From the NCBI GenBank assembly GCA_036375165.1, contig DASUSI010000099.1, positions 1-64,000 of the forward strand: 64,000 nucleotides of DNA. The letters run 5' to 3'. Position numbers and translations under genes: made by a program. Positions within the stretch are counted from its first letter, which is position 1. Every line of letters starts with the position of its first letter. The stretch comes from WHSM01 sp036375165 (lineage in GTDB: Bacteria; Actinomycetota; Actinomycetes; Mycobacteriales; Micromonosporaceae). The notes beneath the pieces were generated by a model. That model was given only the letters and a program-made list of their open reading frames with translations. It was not told where the DNA came from and made no database searches. Shown piece after piece: positions 20,482 through 27,832 of the stretch.

Positions 20482-21621
20482 GTGATACTTAGGTCAATCG
20501 GGACTTTCAGCAGCATCGCCGCGGTAGCTACCGCAGTCGCCGTCGGCGTACCCTTCGGAAGCGTGGCCAGCGCAAACGACCCGACAACCAGCCGAGCAGA
20601 GGAGTCACCCGCGCCGATCGTGATCGGACACCGTGGAGCCAGCGGCTACCGACCGGAACACACCCTCGCCGCGTATCGGCTGGCCATCCGGCAGGGCGCC
20701 GACGTGATCGAGCCCGACCTGGTCCCCACGAGTGACGGTGTTCTGGTGGCTCGGCACGAGAACGAGATCTCAGGGACCACCGATGTCACGGACCACCCGG
20801 AGTTCGCGGATCGGAGGACCACCAAAGTGATCGACGGGGTCCGGGTGGCCGGCTGGTTCACAGAGGACTTCACCCTTGCCGAACTCAAGACCCTGCGGGC
20901 CCGGGAGCGGATCCCGCAATTGCGTCCCCGAAACACCCGGTTCGACGGCGAGTTCGAGATCCCGACCCTGCAGGAAGTGATCGACCTGGCCCGCAAGGCG
21001 AGTCAGTGGACCGCCCGCACCATCGCCATCTACCCGGAGACCAAGCACCCGACGTACTTCCGCTCGATCGGCCTCGCGCTGGAGCCCGCGCTGGCCCGGA
21101 TCCTGCGTGCCAACGGCCTGGACGGTCCGGACTCCCCCGTGCTGCTGCAGTCGTTCGAGCCAAGCAGCCTGCAGGAGCTGAACGGGCTGGTCGACCCGCC
21201 GCTGTTCCTGAACCTGACCGACCGTGGCAGACCGTACGACTTCGTGGTGAGCGGCGACCCCCGGACCTACGCCGACCTGGCAACCCCGGAAGGGCTGCGG
21301 TGGATCTCCGGCTGGGGCGACGGGGTGAGCGTGAACAAGAACCTGATCGTGCCGCGGGACTCGTCCGGCCGGCTGACGGAACCGACCACGGTGGTCGCGG
21401 ACGCGCACGCCGCCGGGCTGGCGGTCCACTCCTGGACGTTCCGCAACGAGAACACTTTTCTTCCGGTGGACTACCGCAACGGCACCGATCCGGCCGCGTG
21501 GGGTGACGCTGCCGCCGAATACTTACTGTTCTTCCACCTCGGACTGGACGGAGTGTTCAGCGACTTCCCCGACACCGCTGTGACGGCCCGGGACGAGTTC
21601 GCCAAGAGCCAGACAGCCTGA
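20482..21621 (+). CDS. Secreted glycerophosphodiester phosphodiesterase
   Basis: A 379-residue GlpQ-type enzyme that hydrolyses glycerophosphodiesters to glycerol-3-phosphate and alcohol, here outside the membrane. The signal peptide runs over about 32 residues, with cleavage near SVASA-ND. Catalytic features are GHRGASGYRPEHTLAAY, the acidic pair VIEPDLV and VARHE, and SFEPSSLQEL. GTG 20482 is preceded by GGAAGGAG at 20467-20474. Length fits the periplasmic type (about 350-380). It may recover phosphate and glycerol from phospholipid or teichoic-acid breakdown. No phosphate-regulon box was recognised. Confidence 0.92.
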   Translation: MILRSIGTFSSIAAVATAVAVGVPFGSVASANDPTTSRAEESPAPIVIGHRGASGYRPEHTLAAYRLAIRQGADVIEPDLVPTSDGVLVARHENEISGTTDVTDHPEFADRRTTKVIDGVRVAGWFTEDFTLAELKTLRARERIPQLRPRNTRFDGEFEIPTLQEVIDLARKASQWTARTIAIYPETKHPTYFRSIGLALEPALARILRANGLDGPDSPVLLQSFEPSSLQELNGLVDPPLFLNLTDRGRPYDFVVSGDPRTYADLATPEGLRWISGWGDGVSVNKNLIVPRDSSGRLTEPTTVVADAHAAGLAVHSWTFRNENTFLPVDYRNGTDPAAWGDAAAEYLLFFHLGLDGVFSDFPDTAVTARDEFAKSQTA

Positions 21622-22095
21622 GCCGCCGCACGTTTCGGCGCGGCACGGTCGCACCGCACCCTGTCGTTGGTGAGGTGCCGATATGCCGTGCCCGCATCGT
21701 ACGGCTCGTGGCTGATTCGTGGTTCCCGATCTCGTCCGGTGGCTGGCTACCACTCGTTTCACAGCCGCACACGGGATGTGCGGATACCTCATTCTCGTGA
21801 ATTTTCGGAGCGCGGTGCTGCGTCAGGTACAGTCACCGACGTTGCATTTCGCACCAGCAGCAGTGACTATAAGGAGTGCTCTGAATACATGGCCGTTGCC
21901 GCTCGTATCGCGGGAGCCGTCCTTTTAGCCGGACGGCTGGATGCAGTACGCCGCAGTCGGGCTGATGGACCGCACCACGGACCGTAGCAATGACGCTATC
22001 TCGACGCGGGAACCGCTCAGCGTGACCCTCGCGTGTCCTGATATTCGTGCTGCGCCCTGTGGGGCTCGCCGGTCAGTCTGGGAGGAGAACTCTTG
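21622..22095 (+). other. Intergenic region before the isonitrile-type cluster
   Basis: This is 474 bases with no convincing gene. A hairpin (AGCCGTCC / GGACGGCT, 21915-21938) is present. A 32-codon frame (21889-21987, MAVAARIAGAVLLAGRLDAV) has AAGGAG upstream, but the 13-base spacing is too long. GGAGGAG at 22081-22087 is a strong ribosome binding site for the next small gene. The region is visibly less GC-rich than its surroundings and probably contains the cluster promoter. Confidence 0.4.
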
Positions 22096-22518
22096 GTGAT
22101 GTCGACTTCCGACGCAGCGGAGAGTGCTCCAGCGGATCCCGCGGTGCTCATCCAGCAGCGGAGCCTGGACGATCAGCCGGCCTACGGTTACGCCGCCGGT
22201 CACGGCGGCCCTGCCAGCCACAACTGCGGTGCCACCTGCGGGAATCCCGGCTGCAACAGCGGCAACCGTTCGGCCACCCGCGGCAGTCATGCCAACCACC
22301 CTGGCTTGCGGTGCGTCAGGGGTTCCGCTGCGGGGCGTACCCGGAAGCTCCCAATCGCGGTTACGCGACTACTGATCCGTCGGATTGACACCGTTTCGGG
22401 GTGTCACTTCCCGCTCGCTCCGGGGGTCGAGTATCCGGCCGTGCCGCATGGGTCCGTCCCGGTATCGAAGAACGGCCATTCAACGACGTGGCGAAAGACC
22501 CACGTTCACCCGCCGTAG
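22096..22518 (+). CDS. Small Cys/Gly/His/Asn-rich protein, precursor-like
   Basis: I do not recognise this gene. GTG 22096 (or ATG 22099) follows GGAGGAGAAC closely, one of the best ribosome binding sites in the segment. The protein is up to 140 residues. An acidic leader-like start (MSTSDAAESAPADPAV, LIQQRSLDDQ) is followed by a Tyr/Gly/His/Asn stretch with four cysteines (AYGYAAGHGG, then HNCGATCGNPGCNSGN). After about residue 70 the frame becomes Arg-rich and less protein-like. A neighbouring frame reads WLAVRQGFRCGAYPEAP to a stop at 22388, so a frameshift near 22290 is possible. The leader-plus-Cys layout recalls RiPP precursors, but no lanthipeptide, radical-SAM or YcaO enzyme is in the window. 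It lies 81 bases upstream of the dioxygenase. Confidence 0.45.
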   Translation: MMSTSDAAESAPADPAVLIQQRSLDDQPAYGYAAGHGGPASHNCGATCGNPGCNSGNRSATRGSHANHPGLRCVRGSAAGRTRKLPIAVTRLLIRRIDTVSGCHFPLAPGVEYPAVPHGSVPVSKNGHSTTWRKTHVHPP

Positions 22519-22599
22519 CGCTCTGGGGATGTTCACTGAGCTTGCGATCAAATCCAACCTGATGAAGGTCTGGCACTCGATTCGGAAAGAAGGGCGAAC

Positions 22600-23448
22600 G
22601 TGGTTCTCTCAGACACCAGGGCGACTATCAAAATTGCGGGCACCGCTCCGTTCGGCAAGATAATCCGCCCCACCACCGGGGGTGTCGACATCACCCGGAT
22701 CCCGGTTTCGACCGTGCGCGATCTGGTACGTGAGCATCGGATCATCGTGTTGCGCGGGTTCGACTCGTTCTCTGACCAGGAAAAATTCGTCAAGTACGCC
22801 GAATCGTGGGGCCAGATAATGCTCTGGCCGTTCGGCGGTGTACTCGAACTGGTTGAGCACGAGAATCCGGTTGACCATGTCTTCGACAGCAGCTGGATGC
22901 CGTTCCACTGGGACGGGGCCTTCGTGGCGCAGATCCCGGAGTTCCAGATGTTCCACTGTGTCACGGCACCCGGCGAAGGTCAGGGCGGACGCACGGTCTT
23001 CTGCGACACCACCCGCATGCTCGCCAACGCCTCCGCCGCGACCCGGACATTGTGGGAGGCCGTGACCGTCACGTACCGGATCGAGAACAAATCGCACTAC
23101 GGCGGGCAGGCCGTCTCCCCGGTGGTCGTCCCACATCCCGACCGCGGATACCCCACGATCCGTTATGCGGAACCCGTACCCGAAGAAATCGTCTTTCACA
23201 ACCGGCCCGGCCTTGAATTCGACGGAGTGCCGGCGGAGCGGGTCACCGAACTTAAGCAGACATTGCGCGACGGCCTGTACGACCCGAGCAACTGCTACGC
23301 GCACTCCTGGGAAACCGGAGATGTGGTCATAACCGACAACTACACGCTGCTCCACGGTAGGGAGCCGTACACCAGTCGGTGTGGTCGCCATCTGCGCCGG
23401 ATCCACATCCTCGGCGACCCGCCGCTCAGAAATCCGGCCTTGCGCTGA
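22600..23448 (+). CDS. TauD/PvcB-like Fe(II)/2-oxoglutarate dioxygenase
   Basis: A 282-residue TauD/TfdA-family oxygenase. The iron ligands are H103 and D105 (PFHWDG) and H252 (LLHGREPY), with arginines in GRHLRRIHI for 2-oxoglutarate binding. The partner to its right is an isocyanide synthase. PvcB/IsnB-type enzymes of this family oxidise the isonitrile intermediate made by PvcA/IsnA, typically desaturating or decarboxylating a Tyr- or Trp-derived side chain to a vinyl isonitrile. GTG 22600 follows AGAAGGG (22588-22594). Gene order here is oxygenase first, the reverse of the usual isnA-isnB order. The exact reaction is inferred. Confidence 0.85.
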   Translation: MVLSDTRATIKIAGTAPFGKIIRPTTGGVDITRIPVSTVRDLVREHRIIVLRGFDSFSDQEKFVKYAESWGQIMLWPFGGVLELVEHENPVDHVFDSSWMPFHWDGAFVAQIPEFQMFHCVTAPGEGQGGRTVFCDTTRMLANASAATRTLWEAVTVTYRIENKSHYGGQAVSPVVVPHPDRGYPTIRYAEPVPEEIVFHNRPGLEFDGVPAERVTELKQTLRDGLYDPSNCYAHSWETGDVVITDNYTLLHGREPYTSRCGRHLRRIHILGDPPLRNPALR

Positions 23449-23745
23449 GCCGTCCTTCTGGTGGAGAAGTAGCCGTCAATCTGGGCACGGGTAAGCGCAG
23501 GGCTGTTACGGGCAATGCTCCCGGAAGGCGGGAAGGTCGACTCAAGGCAGGGGGTCCCTGTTGAAGCCCGACGGCCACCCGTGGCGGAACGGCGGATGCG
23601 GGTATCCAGTGCGGCGCGGTCAGCCCGTCGCGCCGACGTCGGTGTCCGCACCGTTGATGGCCCCGACCCACGTGTTCTTTCGGGGGTCGGTGTTCTCATA
23701 AGCATTTCGATCGAACCTACCGGAAACACCACGTGTGATAAGTGG
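23449..23745 (+). other. Gap between dioxygenase and isocyanide synthase
   Basis: This is 297 bases. The isocyanide synthase frame stays open upstream to an ATG at 23515, but the encoded stretch (Arg- and Val-rich) has no family match and the region is poor in coding bias. It may be an untranslated spacer or a separate promoter region. No hairpin terminator was seen. Confidence 0.4.
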
Positions 23746-24786
23746 GTGATAGCAGTGCCAGAATCGGCCACCGAACTGCTGACCGAGCTGTTTAGGTATC
23801 GCCGACTCGATCCCTCCGTACCACTTTGCACGGACACTGGTTTCTCGTGCTGTGTCGGGGTTCATCTTCCGAAACTGTTGCCCAGAGTGAACGACGGAAA
23901 TCCGGTTGAACTGATCCTTCCAGCATTTCCCGCCAAGAGCCCAAGCCCGCGAAAGGTGCTGGGGACCCTCCCGGACCTGGCCGAGGAGCGGGCGCTGCGT
24001 TATCTACAGCGCGTCTGCGACCGCCTCGCGGAGACGTATCCTCCCGGTGTACGTCTGATCATTTGCTCCGATGGCCTGGTCTTCAGTGACGTGGTGGGCG
24101 TTCGTGACGCGGACGTCACGGCTTACGGCCGCGAACTGCGCCATATCATCAAGGAATGTGATCTACATAGTTTGTCACTGTTCGATCTGAGTGATGCGTT
24201 TGGCGGCACATCGTACGAGTCGATGAGGCGGCGGCTGTCCGTTGAATACGCCGAAACGCTACAGATTGTACGCAAAAAAATACGGAGCGAACCTGCTGCG
24301 ACACGAATGTACAACGGCATTCATCGATTCCTCGTGGAAGACCTGGCCGGAGTCCGGCCCGACTGGTCGCGCAGCCGGTTGCGTTCGGTCTGCCGGGAGC
24401 GCGCCTACGAGCTGATCCAGCGGTCGAATGCCTGGGGGCGGCTGATAGCCGAGCGGTTTCCAGGGGCGTTGCGACTGTCGATTCACCCACAACACCCACA
24501 CGACGACAAGATCGGCATTCGGCTTGCCGACGGGGCGTCCGACGTCTGGATCACACCATGGCACAGCGTCGCCCTGGTCGACGCCACGGACGCCGGCCAC
24601 CACCGGCTGGTACACCGGCACGAGGCCGAACGGCTGGGTGGCCGGCTGGTGTACCACGACGGGCGACCGAACCACTTCGCACTCGAAGTCGGGGCACCGG
24701 GCACCGAAGACCTGGCGACCGCGAGGGAGCCACACCATGGGCTCGTCACCGGCGGGGTGACCGGGCAGGACGTACCGGGCGACTGA
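23746..24786 (+). CDS. Isocyanide synthase (PvcA/IsnA/Dit1 family)
   Basis: A 346-residue member of the DIT1/PvcA family, which converts the alpha-amino group of an amino acid (Tyr or Trp in known cases) to an isonitrile using ribulose-5-phosphate as carbon source. Family blocks: LLTELFRYRRLDPSVPL, CVGVHLPKLL, LILPAFPAKSPSPRKVLGTL, LIICSDGLVFSDVVGV, then KIGIRLADGASDVWITPWHS and GGRLVYHDGRPNHFALE. GTG 23746 gives the family's usual length; GTG 23755 is the alternative and neither has a good SD. The middle of the gene is AT-richer than the rest (a run of seven A near 24275). The amino-acid substrate cannot be read off. Confidence 0.88.
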   Translation: MIAVPESATELLTELFRYRRLDPSVPLCTDTGFSCCVGVHLPKLLPRVNDGNPVELILPAFPAKSPSPRKVLGTLPDLAEERALRYLQRVCDRLAETYPPGVRLIICSDGLVFSDVVGVRDADVTAYGRELRHIIKECDLHSLSLFDLSDAFGGTSYESMRRRLSVEYAETLQIVRKKIRSEPAATRMYNGIHRFLVEDLAGVRPDWSRSRLRSVCRERAYELIQRSNAWGRLIAERFPGALRLSIHPQHPHDDKIGIRLADGASDVWITPWHSVALVDATDAGHHRLVHRHEAERLGGRLVYHDGRPNHFALEVGAPGTEDLATAREPHHGLVTGGVTGQDVPGD

Positions 24787-24819
24787 TGATCAAGAGAGGA
24801 ATATAGCAAAGGATTTTTT

Positions 24820-24835
24820 GCAAAGATAACTTTGC
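24820..24835. promoter_or_regulatory. AT-rich inverted repeat, probable ArsR-type operator/promoter
   Basis: GCAAAG-ATAA-CTTTGC is a perfect 6-base inverted repeat with 4-base spacer, 17 bases before the regulator's start. A third GCAAAG half-site lies at 24806-24811. The patch is strikingly AT-rich for this genome. Position and symmetry fit self-control by the ArsR-type protein. Confidence 0.55.
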
Positions 24836-24852
24836 GATGTTACGTTGCTCAG

Positions 24853-25422
24853 GTGACCGAACCGCGCATCCGCCGCGTAACCGACCTGGCCAGCCTCAAG
24901 GCGGTCGCCCATCCGCTGCGGGCGCGACTGCTGGCCGCACTGCGCATCGACGGTCCGGCGACCGCCACCGAACTCGCCCGCAGGCTGGGCGAGAGCTCCG
25001 GTGCCACGAGCTACCACCTGCGGCAACTCGCCAGGTACGACTTCATCGAGGAAGATCCGGAGCAGCCCAACGCCAGGGACCGCCGCTGGCGTGCGGCGCA
25101 CCGCTACACGAACTGGCTCGACTCCGACTTCGAAACCGAACCGGAGGGCCGTGAAGCCACTCACTGGCTCCGGCTGCACCAGCGAAACGCGCACAGCCGG
25201 GCCGCTGAACGGTTCGAGGAAGCCGACTGGGGCCGAGAGTGGCGGGATGCCTCGGGACAGAGCGACGACTTCGCCCGACTCACCGCTGCCACGCTGCGTG
25301 AACTCCAGGGCCGGATCGGTGAGCTGATCCGGGAATACGCAGCCCGAGACGCCGACGCCCCCGACGCCGAACTCGTCGCGATCTACTACTCCGGCTATCC
25401 GGTTCGGGGCTATCCGACATGA
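24853..25422 (+). CDS. ArsR-type winged-helix transcriptional regulator
   Basis: A 189-residue regulator with an N-terminal HTH_20/ArsR winged helix: LKAVAHPLRARLLAALRIDG, ATATELARRLGESSGATSYH, LRQLARYDFIEED. No metal-binding cysteine pair is present, so it is not a classical metal sensor. The C-terminal 100 residues are helical and charged and resemble MFS-linked actinobacterial members. GTG 24853 is in the usual place relative to the HTH. Its stop overlaps the ATG of the MFS gene (ATGA), so it almost certainly controls and is made with the transporter, likely through the repeat at 24820-24835. It may also respond to the neighbouring isonitrile product; that is speculation. Confidence 0.85.
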   Translation: MTEPRIRRVTDLASLKAVAHPLRARLLAALRIDGPATATELARRLGESSGATSYHLRQLARYDFIEEDPEQPNARDRRWRAAHRYTNWLDSDFETEPEGREATHWLRLHQRNAHSRAAERFEEADWGREWRDASGQSDDFARLTAATLRELQGRIGELIREYAARDADAPDAELVAIYYSGYPVRGYPT

Positions 25423-27332
25423 CGCCCCAAGCCGCACGCCGCCGGTTCGTCGTGCTCAGTGCGCTGACCTGGCTCCCGACGGCCCTGCCCATGGCCGCGA
25501 CGGTGCTGCTGGCACAGGTGCGTGGGCTCGACCTCGCCGAACTCGGCCTGGTCCTCGCGGTGTTCAGCATCTCGGTCGCCGTCCTGGAACTGCCCACCGG
25601 AGGGCTGGCGGACATGATCGGCCGACGCGCGGTCCTGGCCGCCTCGGCGGTCATCACCCTGATCGGGATGCTGTGGCTGGCATTCGCCACCGCGCTGCCG
25701 GAGTTCCTCACGCTCGCTGTGCTCAAGGCGCTGGCCAGAGCGCTGTCGACCGGCCCCGCAGAAGCCTGGTACGTGGACACCCTGCACGCGAGTGCGCCGC
25801 TCGACCCCGACGAACTGCGTCGCGGCCTGGCCGCCGGAAACTCGGCCGGCGCCGCCGCCCTCGCGGTGGGCACCCTGCTCGGCGGCACCCTGCCGCTGGT
25901 GGTGGCGCCGCTGCTGCCGACGTCCGGACCGCTGGTGCCGCTGTCGGCCCCGATGCTGCTCGCCACGCTGCCGGCAGCGGTGCTACTTTGGGTCGCTCTG
26001 CTCGGAATGCCCGAACCGCCCCGTCCGGCCCGGACCCGGGTAGGGGACGTGCTGCGGGGCGTACCAGACACGATCCGGCGCGGAATCCGCCTCGGCGTGC
26101 GCGACCGACCACTCAGCCGGGTGCTGGCGATCTCCGCGCTGATCGGATTTGCGCTCTACTCCATCGAGATGCTCACCCCCGGCCGGCTGGCCCACCTCAC
26201 CGGAGACCCGGCCACCGGCAGCACGGCATACTCCGTGGTCGCGGCGATCGGATTCGGGGCGGTGTCGGTGGGCTCCACGATCGGCCCACGCCTGGCGCGC
26301 CGACTCGGTGGTGCGCCAGAGGTGGGCACCGCGGCCCGTACCGCGATCGTCGGCGCGGTGCTGGCAGCGGCTTCGCTGGCCGGTTTGGCGGCATCGGCGC
26401 CCCTCGACGGCGGGGCCGGGATCGCGACCGCCGCAGTGGCGTACGCCGGGATGTTCACCGGACTCGGCATCGCGGGTCCGGTGCGGTCGGAGCTGCTGCA
26501 CCAAGGAGTCAGCCACCAGGAACGGGCCACCGTGGTGTCCGTGGACTCGCTGATGCTGCAGTTTGGCGGCACGGTGGGCGCGCTCGGGCTCGGGGCGCTG
26601 GCGGCGGGCTGGTCTGTGGCACCGGCATGGTGGCTGGCCGCCACGGTGCTGCTCGGCGCGGTGGGGTTGCTGGTGCCCGAAGCACGAGCGGGCCGACCCG
26701 CTGACCCGCCTGACCGGCCGCGTACCGTCTCAGGCGTGGAGGGGTACGCCGCGGTGCTGCTGGCTGGGGGCGCTGGCCGCCGGCTGGGCGGGCTGGACAA
26801 GCCCGCACTGCGGGTGGCCGGGCACACCCTGGTGGAGCGGGTGCTCTCGGCGGTCGCCGACGCGGCGCCCCGAATCGTGGTCGGACCGCCCCGCCCATTG
26901 CCCGCCGGGGTGCTCACCACCCGGGAGGACCCGCCCGGTGCCGGGCCGGCCGCCGCGGTCGCCGCGGGGCTGGAACTGGTGCCGGACGGCGTGCCACGGG
27001 TGGCGCTGCTGGCCGCCGACCTGCCGTTCCTGACCGCCGGGGCGGTACGCGGGCTGCGCGCCGCCGCCACGACCGACGCCGCCGTGTTCACCGACCGGGA
27101 AGGCAGGCGGCAGTTCCTGTGTGCGGTGTGGCGGCTGGAGCCGCTGCGACGCCGGCTGGCAGCTCTGGGCCCGCTGGCCGGACTGCCTCTGCGGCGGTTG
27201 TACGCCGACGCGGATGTCACCGAAGTGGCCGTACCCGATGATCCACCCCCGTGGTACGACTGCGACACCGGGGCCGACATCGCCCAGGCCGAGGCGTGGT
27301 TGCGGGACCGCCGGACCCCCACCGGCACCTGA
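25419..27332 (+). CDS. MFS transporter fused to MobA-like nucleotidyltransferase
   Basis: One uninterrupted 637-residue frame. Residues 1 to about 420 form an MFS permease with roughly 12 membrane segments and the typical loop GGLADMIGRRAV after helix 2. Residues 441-637 are a complete MobA-type NTP transferase: YAAVLLAGGAGRRLGGLDKP, then a GAGPAAAVAAGLEL-type loop, AADLPFL and YDCDTGADIAQAEAWL. MobA attaches GMP to molybdopterin. In relatives I recall this domain as a separate gene beside DUF6457, as here. No stop separates the halves; a GTG at 26736 could restart translation, but no SD is visible. So this is either a real fusion or a lost MFS stop codon. It starts in the last codons of the ArsR gene. 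Confidence 0.8.
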   Translation: MTPQAARRRFVVLSALTWLPTALPMAATVLLAQVRGLDLAELGLVLAVFSISVAVLELPTGGLADMIGRRAVLAASAVITLIGMLWLAFATALPEFLTLAVLKALARALSTGPAEAWYVDTLHASAPLDPDELRRGLAAGNSAGAAALAVGTLLGGTLPLVVAPLLPTSGPLVPLSAPMLLATLPAAVLLWVALLGMPEPPRPARTRVGDVLRGVPDTIRRGIRLGVRDRPLSRVLAISALIGFALYSIEMLTPGRLAHLTGDPATGSTAYSVVAAIGFGAVSVGSTIGPRLARRLGGAPEVGTAARTAIVGAVLAAASLAGLAASAPLDGGAGIATAAVAYAGMFTGLGIAGPVRSELLHQGVSHQERATVVSVDSLMLQFGGTVGALGLGALAAGWSVAPAWWLAATVLLGAVGLLVPEARAGRPADPPDRPRTVSGVEGYAAVLLAGGAGRRLGGLDKPALRVAGHTLVERVLSAVADAAPRIVVGPPRPLPAGVLTTREDPPGAGPAAAVAAGLELVPDGVPRVALLAADLPFLTAGAVRGLRAAATTDAAVFTDREGRRQFLCAVWRLEPLRRRLAALGPLAGLPLRRLYADADVTEVAVPDDPPPWYDCDTGADIAQAEAWLRDRRTPTGT

Positions 27333-27359
27333 CGCATCCCGGGGAGGAAGACTCACCGC

Positions 27360-27632
27360 ATGGGGACGCTGGAAGACTGGACCGACGCGGTACGGCGCAG
27401 GCTCGGCCTCGACGCCGACCTTGACGAGGCGCTGGTGCTGGACCTGGCCCGGGAAGCCGCCCACGGGGTGGCCCGGCCGGCCGCACCGATCACGACATTC
27501 CTGTTCGGCGTGGCGGTCGCGCGGGGGGCGGACCCTCGTACCACCGCTGAAAAGATCATCGAGCTGGCCCGTGGCTGGGAGGAGCCTGCGTCCGGGCCCG
27601 ACCGGCACCGCGACATCCCGGCCGGGGAGTGA
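27360..27632 (+). CDS. DUF6457 domain protein
   Basis: A 90-residue protein typical of DUF6457: MGTLEDWTDAVRRRLGLDAD, LDLAREAAHGVARPAAPITT and FLFGVAVARGADP. Such proteins lie beside or fused to MobA-like NTP transferases, matching the upstream domain. They are thought to relate to molybdenum cofactor or formate dehydrogenase function, but no activity is known. GGGGAGGAAG (about 27340-27349) precedes the ATG by 10 bases. Probably the last gene of the ArsR-MFS-MobA operon. Confidence 0.85.
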   Translation: MGTLEDWTDAVRRRLGLDADLDEALVLDLAREAAHGVARPAAPITTFLFGVAVARGADPRTTAEKIIELARGWEEPASGPDRHRDIPAGE

Positions 27633-27832
27633 ATCCACAGGCGGCCGGCGCCCACCCACACTGACCCGGCGTCCCCGATGGCTTCGGGTCCGGATCCGGC
27701 TGGAGACGACCAGCCCAGCGGAGACCGCCGCCGGATGCTGACGTGGTGCCGGAAGGCAGATCGGCTGGCCCTGACGGCGGCCGGACAGGTGGCATAGGGT
27801 GACCCGAGTTGGGGGACAGTGGGAGGGATGCG

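Noticed and set aside
21889..21987. A 32-residue frame (MAVAARIAGAVLLAGR...) with AAGGAG upstream
   Set aside because: The SD is 13 bases from the ATG, too far, and the frame ends in Arg/His-rich non-descript sequence over a hairpin; no support as a gene.
23515..23745. N-terminal extension of the isocyanide synthase from ATG 23515
   Set aside because: The extra 77 residues are Arg/Val/Ala-rich without family similarity, and the family's normal N-terminus starts at about 23746.
26736..27332. MobA-like domain as a separate gene starting at GTG 26736
   Set aside because: No SD is visible and the MFS frame runs through without a stop, so I list it as a fusion; a separate start remains possible.
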